This document shows, in pieces, positions 28,009 to 36,100 of a DNA stretch of 46,719 nucleotides (positions within the stretch are counted from its first letter, which is position 1; every line of letters begins with the position of its first letter). The position numbers and the translations under genes were made by a program. The stretch is taken from contig ONSV01000006.1 in the NCBI GenBank assembly GCA_900320585.1, positions 1 through 46,719 on the forward strand. The letters are read 5' to 3'. Below the pieces are notes generated by a model that was given only the letters and a program-made list of their open reading frames with translations, was not told the DNA's origin and did no database searches. Origin of the DNA: an uncultured Prevotellaceae bacterium (lineage in GTDB: Bacteria > Bacteroidota > Bacteroidia > Bacteroidales > Bacteroidaceae).

Positions 28009-29970
28009 TCACTTGCCGCCGAAGGCCTTGCCCCTCAGGCTGTTGAGCACCACGCTCAGGCTCGAGAAAGCCATCAGGGCGCTCGCCCACATCGGGGTGA
28101 TTTGGAAGTCGTAGCCAAGAAGGTGCGCGGCTCCTGCGGCCAGGGGAATGCATACCACATTATATAAAAATGCCCAGAAAAGGTTCTCTCGGATGAGCCT
28201 CACGGTCTTCTGGCTCAGCACGAGGGCCTCGGGTATGCGGCGCAGGTCGTCGCCCATGAGTGTCATCTGTGCCACGTCGATGGCCACGTCGGTGCCTCCC
28301 CCCATGGCGATGCTCACGTCGGCCTGGGCCAGGGCTTGCGAGTCGTTGATGCCGTCGCCCACCATGGCCACCACCTTGCCTTCGCCTTGCAACTGCCTCA
28401 CCAGGTTTTCCTTGTCCTGGGGCTGCACCTTGCTCTGGTAGTGGGCAATGCCAGCCTTCCCTGCCCAGTAGGCGGCAGCTTCCTCCTTGTCGCCACTCAT
28501 CATGTGCACCTCCACCCCCATGTCGGCCAGGCGTTCCATTGCCTCGCGGGCATGGGGTTTCAGCATCTCGCGCTCCTCGAGCGGCAGGTCGTCGGCCTTG
28601 GTGAAGTCGATGGCCGGATTGGCCTTTGTCAGGGTGCCGGTCTTGTCGATGACCATGGCGTCGACACGGCGTATGAGTTCGAGAGCGGTGGCATCCTTGA
28701 TGAGGATATTGCGGTTGGCGGCCTGTCCGATGCCCACCATCAGGGCGGTGGGGGTGGCGAGGCCGAGTGCGCACGGACAGGCGATGACGAGTACCGAGAC
28801 GGCCGACATGATGGCATGGGGCAGGCCGGCGTTGCCTCCCACTGCCCACCAGATGAGGAAGGTGAGCAGGGCGATGAGGGTGACTGCGGGGACGAAGACC
28901 ATGGCGATGCGGTCTACGGTGCGCTGCACGGGAGCCTTGCTGCCCTGTGCCTCCTCCACCATGCGTATGATCTGGGCAAGGGCGGTGTCGTCGCCCGTCT
29001 TCTTGGCTCTCAACCGCAGGTGTCCCTGGCTCACCACCGTTCCGGCGAGCACCGTCGACCCCCTCTCTTTCTGGGCGGGCGAGGGCTCGCCCGTGATCAT
29101 GGCCTCGTCTACCCAGGCGGCGGTGTCGAGCATGAAGCTGCTGGCCCAGGTCACCATGCCGTCGACGGGAATCTTCTCGCCGGCATGCACCTCCAGCACG
29201 TCGCCCCGGCTGATGGTGGAGATGGGCACCTCCTCGGTCACCGACCGTCGGCTGCCGTCGGCAGCTGTCTCCTCGCCTTGGTAGAGTCGGGCGGTCTTGG
29301 GCCTCATGCCCATGAGGCGGCCTATGGCGGCGGCTGTGGCCTTCCGGCTGTGCTCCTCGAGCAGGCGGCCCGTGAGCACGAAGGTGATGATCATCACCGA
29401 CGAGTCGAAGTAGGTGTGCCAGTCCATCCCGCGGCTGCCCCATAGCCTTTCTCCGGCAAAAGTGTTGACCACGCTGAAGAGGAAGGCGATGCCGGTGCTC
29501 AGTGCCACCAAAGTGTCCATGCTGGCCGTGCGGTGGCACAGTTGCCGCCAGGCGCGTATATAGAACTCACGGCCGCAATACACCAGGTTGAACAGGGCCA
29601 GCAGCATGCTGGTCTGGTCGGCCACGGTGCGCGAGCCGATTCGCAGCCATCCCGTCGAGATGGCCATCACCAGCAGTGCCACCACCCACGACACCACCAC
29701 TTTCCGGCGCAACTCCGTGTATTCGCGGCGCTCCATCTCGGCCACACTGCGGTCGGCCTCAATCACCAGGTCGTAGCCGATGGCACTGATCTCGCGCTTC
29801 ATGTCGTCGAGGGTGATGAGGCTGTCGTCCCATTCCACCAAGGCCGTGCGTGAGGGCAGCGACACCGACGCCGAGATGATGCCATTGAGCGACCTCAGCC
29901 GTTGTTCCACATTGGCCGAGCAGGCCGAGCAGGCCATGCCAATCACGGGTATTGTCTTCTTTTGTGTCAT
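28009..29970 (-). CDS. Copper-type (P1B) heavy-metal ATPase with a reduced cytoplasmic domain
   Basis: Metal-exporting P-type ATPase of 653 aa in the inner membrane. The start at 29970 gives MTQKKTIPVIGMACSACSAN, an HMA domain with Cys14-x-x-Cys17; a start further upstream would run through the promoter. The A-domain has ITGEPSPAQ, the metal site in helix 6 is CPC (VIACPCALGLATP), the phosphorylated residue is Asp442 in DKTGTLTKA, and hinge motifs are SGD (Asp494) and GDGINDSQAL. Only about 50 residues separate Asp442 from SGD, where CopA-type enzymes normally carry a nucleotide-binding domain with an HP motif of more than 100 residues; none is visible. CPC and HMA point to Cu(I) efflux. The reading frame is intact, so the short form seems real. 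Confidence 0.88.
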   Translation of the reverse strand: MTQKKTIPVIGMACSACSANVEQRLRSLNGIISASVSLPSRTALVEWDDSLITLDDMKREISAIGYDLVIEADRSVAEMERREYTELRRKVVVSWVVALLVMAISTGWLRIGSRTVADQTSMLLALFNLVYCGREFYIRAWRQLCHRTASMDTLVALSTGIAFLFSVVNTFAGERLWGSRGMDWHTYFDSSVMIITFVLTGRLLEEHSRKATAAAIGRLMGMRPKTARLYQGEETAADGSRRSVTEEVPISTISRGDVLEVHAGEKIPVDGMVTWASSFMLDTAAWVDEAMITGEPSPAQKERGSTVLAGTVVSQGHLRLRAKKTGDDTALAQIIRMVEEAQGSKAPVQRTVDRIAMVFVPAVTLIALLTFLIWWAVGGNAGLPHAIMSAVSVLVIACPCALGLATPTALMVGIGQAANRNILIKDATALELIRRVDAMVIDKTGTLTKANPAIDFTKADDLPLEEREMLKPHAREAMERLADMGVEVHMMSGDKEEAAAYWAGKAGIAHYQSKVQPQDKENLVRQLQGEGKVVAMVGDGINDSQALAQADVSIAMGGGTDVAIDVAQMTLMGDDLRRIPEALVLSQKTVRLIRENLFWAFLYNVVCIPLAAGAAHLLGYDFQITPMWASALMAFSSLSVVLNSLRGKAFGGK

Positions 29971-29991
29971 GTCTGTGGTGAGTTGTGGGCG

Positions 29992-30022
29992 CGAAATTAC
30001 CATTTTTCGGCCAAATGGCAAA
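29992..30022 (-). promoter_or_regulatory. Promoter for the copper ATPase
   Basis: On the minus strand TTTG (30022-30019), 19 bases, then TAATTTCG (29999-29992), one base off the consensus, 21 bases before the ATG. Confidence 0.55.
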
Positions 30023-30112
30023 ACAAAGCCATGGGTTTTTCGGAAAAAGAAAAAATCGGCGCCCCATGGCGAAAAACTTCCTGCAATGCTTTCGCGTTTG
30101 CGGAATAATTGC

Positions 30113-30120
30113 TATCTTTG
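30113..30120 (+). promoter_or_regulatory. TAnnTTTG promoter box for the kinase pair
   Basis: TATCTTTG, 41 bases before the GTG start at 30162; the -33 element is unclear. Confidence 0.55.
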
Positions 30121-30161
30121 CGCAACTAACACTCCACAATTTAAGAACACAACCCTACACC

Positions 30162-30785
30162 GTGCATATCGTTATTGCTGGAAACATCGGCAGCGGCAAG
30201 ACCACCCTCACCAACTTGCTCGCACGCCACTATGGATGGATACCCAAGTTCGAGGCGGTAGACCATAACCCCTACCTCGACGACTATTACAAGGATATCC
30301 CCAGGTGGTCGTTTGCGCTCGAGGTCTATTTCCTCAAGCAGCGCTTCCGCGACTTGCTCGATATCGCAAGCTCGGAGCAGACCGTCATACAGGACCGGAG
30401 CATCTTCGAGGGGGTATACGTCTTTGCCGCCAACAACCATGCCATGGGGACGCTCGATGACCGCGACTTCGAGTGCTACATGCAACTCTTCGAGTCGATG
30501 ATGACCGTGGTGCGCGTGCCCGACCTCATGATCTACCTGCGCGCCTCCATCCCCCATCTCGTGCAGAACATCCAGCACCGGGGAAGGGACTATGAGCAGC
30601 AGATGCAGCTTGACTACCTCAAGAACCTCAATCTGCTCTACGAGGACTTCATCTATCACCAGTACAAGGGCAAGGTGCTCACCGTGAATGTCGACGATGT
30701 GGACTTCCTCAACCGGAAGGCCGACTTCGCCCGCATCGTGGAGCGTATCGACGCCAATCTCTTCGGACTATTCCCCGAAACCTAA
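30162..30785 (+). CDS. Deoxynucleoside kinase (first of a tandem pair)
   Basis: Salvage kinase of 207 aa that phosphorylates deoxynucleosides with a nucleoside triphosphate. It has the P-loop GNIGSGKTTLT at the N-terminus, the substrate-site motif IQDRSIFEG near 80, and the lid RGRDYEQQMQLDYL near 145, the pattern of the dCK/dGK family. The start is assigned to GTG at 30162 (VHIVIAGNIGSGKT), because it matches exactly where the downstream paralogue starts with ATG; the longer upstream frame runs back through the TATCTTTG promoter box. The second kinase begins 13 bases after the stop, so they form an operon and may act as partners with different base preference (dA/dG types in other bacteria are paired this way). 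Specificity cannot be read from sequence alone. Confidence 0.88.
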   Translation: MHIVIAGNIGSGKTTLTNLLARHYGWIPKFEAVDHNPYLDDYYKDIPRWSFALEVYFLKQRFRDLLDIASSEQTVIQDRSIFEGVYVFAANNHAMGTLDDRDFECYMQLFESMMTVVRVPDLMIYLRASIPHLVQNIQHRGRDYEQQMQLDYLKNLNLLYEDFIYHQYKGKVLTVNVDDVDFLNRKADFARIVERIDANLFGLFPET

Positions 30786-30798
30786 ACATACTTTCAAC

Positions 30799-31428
30799 AT
30801 GCATATCGCAGTAGCCGGAAATATCGGAAGTGGGAAAACCACGCTCACCAGAATGCTCGCCAAACGCTATGGCTGGGAACCGCGTTTCGAGCCCGTAGAC
30901 AATAATCCCTACCTCGACGACTTCTATGCCGACATGGAGAGGTGGTCGTTCAACCTGCAGATCTATTTCCTCAACAAACGCTTTAAGGAAGTGGTGGAAA
31001 TATCCCAGAACAAAGGGTATATCATACAAGACCGCACCATCTTCGAGGATGCCCGCATCTTCGCGCCCAACCTGCACGACATGGGCATGATGAGCGACCG
31101 CGACTTCGCCAACTACAGCGACCTTTTCGACCTGATGATATCGCTCGTGGGGCTCCCCGACCTCATGATCTACATCCGCTCCACCATCCCCAACCTGGTG
31201 GCCCAGATCTCGAAGCGTGGCAGGGAGTTCGAGAAGTCGATCCGCATCGACTACCTGCAAGGACTCAACGACCGTTACGAGGCTTGGATTGCCAACTATA
31301 CCGGGCATCTCATCATCGTCGATGGCGACACCTGCAAGTTTGAGAGCAATCCCGCCGACTTCAAGAAAATCACCGACAATATCGACGCACAACTCTACGG
31401 ACTCTTCCCGTTCGAAGAGCAAACCTGA
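30799..31428 (+). CDS. Deoxynucleoside kinase (second of a tandem pair)
   Basis: Kinase of 209 aa, clearly paralogous to the preceding gene along its whole length: GNIGSGKTTLT P-loop, NPYLDDFYAD, IQDRTIFED and lid RGREFEKSIRIDYL. Differences in the substrate-facing stretches (e.g. IFAPNLHDMGMMSDRDFANY against VFAANNHAMGTLDDRDFECY) suggest a different nucleoside preference. The ATG at 30799 begins MHIAVAGNIG; the 37 codons upstream in this frame are an out-of-frame reading of the first kinase. No terminator is obvious behind it. Confidence 0.9.
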   Translation: MHIAVAGNIGSGKTTLTRMLAKRYGWEPRFEPVDNNPYLDDFYADMERWSFNLQIYFLNKRFKEVVEISQNKGYIIQDRTIFEDARIFAPNLHDMGMMSDRDFANYSDLFDLMISLVGLPDLMIYIRSTIPNLVAQISKRGREFEKSIRIDYLQGLNDRYEAWIANYTGHLIIVDGDTCKFESNPADFKKITDNIDAQLYGLFPFEEQT

Positions 31429-31583
31429 CAGCACTTGTCTTACCTTTCTTCATCTTTATGTGTTATAGACGGAATAGGGAAGATTATGGTTAAAAAACGT
31501 TAAATTTCTATCACTTACACTCATTTAGTGCATTTTCAGCCAAAAGTTTTTGGCGAAATGTGGCATTTTTCAAAAAGTTTTCA

Positions 31584-31591
31584 TACTTTTG
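31584..31591 (+). promoter_or_regulatory. TAnnTTTG box in the 31429-31907 gap
   Basis: TACTTTTG, the only promoter-like element I see in the 479-base gap between the kinases and the 31908 gene. If it is the promoter of that gene the mRNA has a leader of about 310 bases. No tRNA, riboswitch or convincing small ORF is recognisable in the gap. Confidence 0.4.
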
Positions 31592-31907
31592 CACCAAAGT
31601 AGATGCAAAAGCCGTTGTGTCCGCTTCCATTTCTTATGTGGATAAGTGTGGAGAGACGGCAATGACCACTATAATCTTTATACAATAATTGATGATTTGG
31701 AGATAAAATAGAACAAAGCGTGCAAAAGGAATCATAGACATCATTAGCCACTCGTTTGGACATATCTTGACGATGGCCGTAGAGGGCAAATGTTTATCTA
31801 CCTCAGCATAGCCTACTCCAGTAGACATTCTTTTTCTCCAGTCTCATGAGTGATGAAATCAAACTGATAATCAATAAATTCATAAAATAAACAAAAAAGT
31901 AATTATC

Positions 31908-33026
31908 ATGAAAAAGTGTTTACTTGGAATCGCCATGCTGCTCACAGCTGGCTTCTCGTTCGCACAACAGGAAACCTACACCATCTCCCCATCTGCCTCT
32001 TCGATGGAGTTCGACATTGACGACCCCGCTGCCACCGACAAAGTGGTGAAGGAGTTCTCCTTGATGTTGAATGTGCCAGAGGTAGAGAACTACAGGTCTG
32101 GTCTTTGCTTCATCACAATCCCCGAGGGATTGCAATTGGTATCATACAGCACAAGAACGGAAGTCTGGCACCAGGCTGCCGGAGCTTTCGCCAGTGGTGA
32201 GCTTCAAGACCCCATCGTCTCTTCCGAATACGATAAGGAGCACAATGTGCTTAAAGTGGCCTTCACACATGCCACCGCGGATTTCGGCGTGCCATTCGAA
32301 CTGTCAGAGCCCATTTGCAAGTTCAAGGCCAAACTTACCAGTAAGTTGGTTATCGGTGAGCAGAATTTCCTTATCTCAGAGAATCACTACCCTGTAGGAT
32401 ATGTGGGTGAGGATACCCGTATGGTGCTCGTGAAAATGGATGATACCGAGATCATGCCCCAGGAGACTGAGACGCCTATCGAGTTGAAGGCCAAACTCAC
32501 CGTGGGTGCCAGTGGTTATGCCACCCTCTGCTGGCCTGGAGCCCTCGACTTCGCTGGAACAGGTCTTACCGCCAACGTGGCCATCAGCACCAATGATGGT
32601 TTCGTGCAGCGCGAGGAAGTGAGCAAGGTGCCCGCAAGCACTCCCGTTATCCTCTCCGCCGATGCTGGTTCTTATTATCTGAAGAGTGCTGTCGAGAACA
32701 ACTTGGCCGCTCCTGCTTCGAACATACTCAAAGGTACTGCCGATGCCGCATACACCGCTACCAGCAACACCTTCGCTCTGGCCCAGAAGACTGAGGGCGT
32801 AGGTTTCTATCGCTGCCAGGCTGGTGTGGAGATTCCCAAGTACAAGGCCTATATCGAGCAAGCCGGTTCTGCCGACGAGTCGTTCCTCTTCGAGGAGACC
32901 ACTGGCATCAACAACGTTGAGGCTGAGGCCGACAATGCCGATGTTTACACCATCTCGGGCGTGAAGGTGCAGAACCCCAGCCAGAAAGGCATCTACATCA
33001 TCAATGGTAAGAAAGTCGTGAAGTAA
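31908..33026 (+). CDS. Secreted protein with sorting-type tail
   Basis: Exported protein of 372 aa with a signal peptide (KKCLLGIAMLLTAGFSFAQ). Residues about 25-175 form a cohesin-like beta-sandwich pattern (EFSLMLNVPEVENYRSGLCF, LTIPEGLQLVSY-like, CKFKAKLTSKLVIGE). Residues 190-340 are a second domain (LTVGASGYATLCWPGALDF, then STPVILSADAGSYYLK) common in Prevotella surface proteins. The tail VYTISGVKVQNPSQKGIYII plus NGKKVVK is the short sorting-like ending also on the 14277 and 33188 proteins. It is followed by a terminator, then by the BspA-like gene, and is part of a surface-protein cluster. Ligand unknown. Confidence 0.75.
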   Translation: MKKCLLGIAMLLTAGFSFAQQETYTISPSASSMEFDIDDPAATDKVVKEFSLMLNVPEVENYRSGLCFITIPEGLQLVSYSTRTEVWHQAAGAFASGELQDPIVSSEYDKEHNVLKVAFTHATADFGVPFELSEPICKFKAKLTSKLVIGEQNFLISENHYPVGYVGEDTRMVLVKMDDTEIMPQETETPIELKAKLTVGASGYATLCWPGALDFAGTGLTANVAISTNDGFVQREEVSKVPASTPVILSADAGSYYLKSAVENNLAAPASNILKGTADAAYTATSNTFALAQKTEGVGFYRCQAGVEIPKYKAYIEQAGSADESFLFEETTGINNVEAEADNADVYTISGVKVQNPSQKGIYIINGKKVVK

Positions 33027-33045
33027 TCGACTTGATGATAAGTCA

Positions 33046-33094
33046 AAATCCCTCCTTCGGTCCTTGTTCTCTAAGGTCAGGGGAGGGATTTTTT
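33046..33094 (+). terminator. Intrinsic terminator after the 31908 gene
   Basis: AAATCCCTCC (33046-33055) pairs with GGAGGGATTT (33082-33091), followed by T's to 33094. The loop is 26 bases. Confidence 0.8.
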
Positions 33095-33187
33095 AAAATT
33101 TGAGGCTTGCATGTATAAATATAATAATGTATAGCTCAAAGAGCCCCGAAAATAATTGATTCGAGAATACCTAATATTAATAGATTT

Positions 33188-36100
33188 ATGAGACATTTAA
33201 GATTACTGCTAACTTTTATGTCAGCTTGTGTCGTGTCGTTTGCAATGGCATTCGACATTACCGTCGACGGAATCGGTTACAACATAGTCGACCGCACCGC
33301 CCATACGGTGACCGTATCAGGCTGGGATGAAAATTATTTTACATCCTCTACCAATCCCACCAACCCTAACATCGGGACTGGAAGTGGCGATGTCTCGGGA
33401 CCTGTCAACCTGGTGCTCCCCTGGAGAGTCTACCACAATGGTCTCTACTACAAAGTGGTGAGTATCAACGACCGTGCCTTCTCCGACTGTACGTCGATGA
33501 AGACGGTCACGATACCCAATTCTGTTTCTTCTATCGGCGACTATGCTTTCCAAGGTTGTACCAACCTGCAGACCGTCACCGTGCAGTGGACTAAACCTCT
33601 CGGCATCTCCGAGGAAGTATTCGATGGCGTCGACCTCAGCGGTGTGGTGCTCCGGGTGCTTTCAGGCTACAAGACTGTCTATGAGGAAGCCGATGTATGG
33701 AAGAACTTCAAAGAGGTGCGCGTGTATGAAGACATCGATGTCATCATGATGTTCGAGGACGAACTGGTGAAGGAAATCTGCGTTTCGAACTGGGACCTCA
33801 ACAACGATGATGAGCTCTCCTACCGTGAGGCCATGGCCGTGAATGATGTCAGTGGTGCCTTCATTGGCAATACCGAGATCAAGAGCTTCAACGAGTTCCG
33901 CTCTTTCTCAGGAGTGACCGTTCTCGGACAGAACGCTTTCAAAGGCTGCTCCAGCCTCGAGTCCATCCAGTTGCCTTCCTACCTTACCACCATCCAGAAA
34001 GAGGCCTTCGTAGGTTGCGAGTCACTCAAGTCGGTGACCATTTACAACAAAGTCACCTCTATTGCCGAGAAGGCTTTCTATGAGTGTGCCAACATCGAGA
34101 CTCTCACGATGTCGACGGCCATCACCACCATAGGCGACTATGCTTTCTATGGTTGTGCCAAATTGAAGGCTGTCTCTCTGCCCGTCGCCCTTACCACCGT
34201 CGGAAAACATGCTTTCGATGGATGTTCGAGCATTGCAAGGTTCTATCTTTACTATAAGGTGGAGTCGATTGGCGAAGGTGCTTTTGCCAACTGTACCTCA
34301 TGTGCCAATTTCCAGGTACATGCAAATAACCCCTATTTCACTACCAATCTCTATAGGGTGTTGTCAAAGGATGGTACCACACTCTACGTGTATCCTGCTG
34401 GTATGACCACGAAGAACTATGCGTTCCCAGTGTCTGTGGTCAACATCGCTCCTTATGCACTTGCCGGAGCATCGAATATCACCTCGGTCACCTTCAACAA
34501 TGTGGAGACCATTGGCGACTATGCTTTCGACGGATGTGAGAACTTGGCTACGGTCAGTTTCCCCGAGAGCGTCAAGTCGGTGGGCAAGGGTGCTTTCCGC
34601 AACTGCCAGAGCCTCTACACCCTTATGATGACCGACCAGCTCACCAGCATAGGCGAGAAAGCTTTCGAGGGTGTGGCACAGGGCATCCGTACTGAGGTGA
34701 AATGGACCTCTCCGCTCTCCATCTCGAATGGCACTTTCTCCAACTTCACACCGGTCACCGATGGTGGCATTACCGGTCGTCTGTTCGTCCCGGTAGGCAC
34801 GGTCAATGCTTACAAGAGCGCCAACGGTTGGAAGTGGTTCAGCTTCATCAAGGAAGGTACGATTGCCGACTATGCACAGGAAATCATACAGTTCAAGGAT
34901 GCCAAAGTGCAGGAAATCTGCGTGGCCAATTTCGATAGCGACCACGACGGTTACGTCACCTACGATGAGGCTGCCGCCGTCACTTCCATCGGCACGCTGT
35001 TCAATGGTGCCGAGATCGCTTCCTTCGACGAGCTGCAGTATTTCACCCATCTCACTACCATTCCCGCAGAGGCATTTGCCAACAGCACCCTCACGAGTGT
35101 TGTACTGCCCAATTCGGTGGTGACGATTGGTGCCAATGCTTTCGCTTTCTGCAACAAACTGAAGACCTTCAACGTGCCGGCATCGGTCAAGACCATCGGC
35201 AATGGCGTGCTCAAGTCGTGTGCTGCGCTCACCGCCATCACCGTCGATGAGGCAAACGCCAACTACACCACTGGCATTGGAGCGCTCTTTACCAAAGACC
35301 ACTCCACATTGTTGCAGTTCCCCGCCTACAGCAGCTATACCAATATCATGATTCCCGACGGCGTGAAGACCATCGCACCTGAGGCATTCCTCGGCGCATC
35401 ACGCCTCAAGACCGTGAGCATCTACAAGTCGGTGCAGACCATCGGCGAGAAGGCTTTCGCCAACTCCTCCATCAACAAGGTCATGGTCTACTGGACAACA
35501 CCGCTCACCGTGCCTGCCAACACCTTCGAGGGTGTGGATGTGGCCAATGCCACGCTCAATGTGCCCGTGGGTACCGAGAGCCTCTATAGCGCTGCCAACG
35601 TTTGGAAGGACTTCGGCACTGTCGAGGCCTTCACCGACGAGTATTCCGACATGATTTTCGCCGATGCCAAGGTTGAGGCTATTTGCGTGTCGAAATGGGA
35701 TACCAATGGCGATGGCAAGATGAATGGTGCCGAGGTCAAGGCCGTAACCGACCTGGGCAATGCCTTCACCGGCAACACCGAGATCACCTCGTTCGAGGAG
35801 CTGAAGTACTTCACCGGCCTCACCGAGATTGCCGCCAATGCCTTCAGGGGCTGTACCGAACTGGGCAAGGTCGTTCTGCCGTCAACCATCAAGACCATCG
35901 GCGAGAGTGCCTTCGAGGGTTGCGATAAGATGACCACCGAACTCAACATCGCTCTGGTGACCATCGGCAAGAAAGCCTTCTATGGATGTAATGCCATCAC
36001 TTACTTCTATCTGCGCAACAATGTGGCCTTCGTAGGCGAGGGTGCTTTCGCACACTGCGCTTCGCTTACCCGCTTCATCGTGCAGTCGGGCAACACCAAC

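Noticed and set aside
31634..31828. 64-codon minus-strand ORF in the kinase/surface gap
   Set aside because: No family, no promoter box on that strand, AT-rich composition and no conserved pattern; kept only as part of the unexplained gap.
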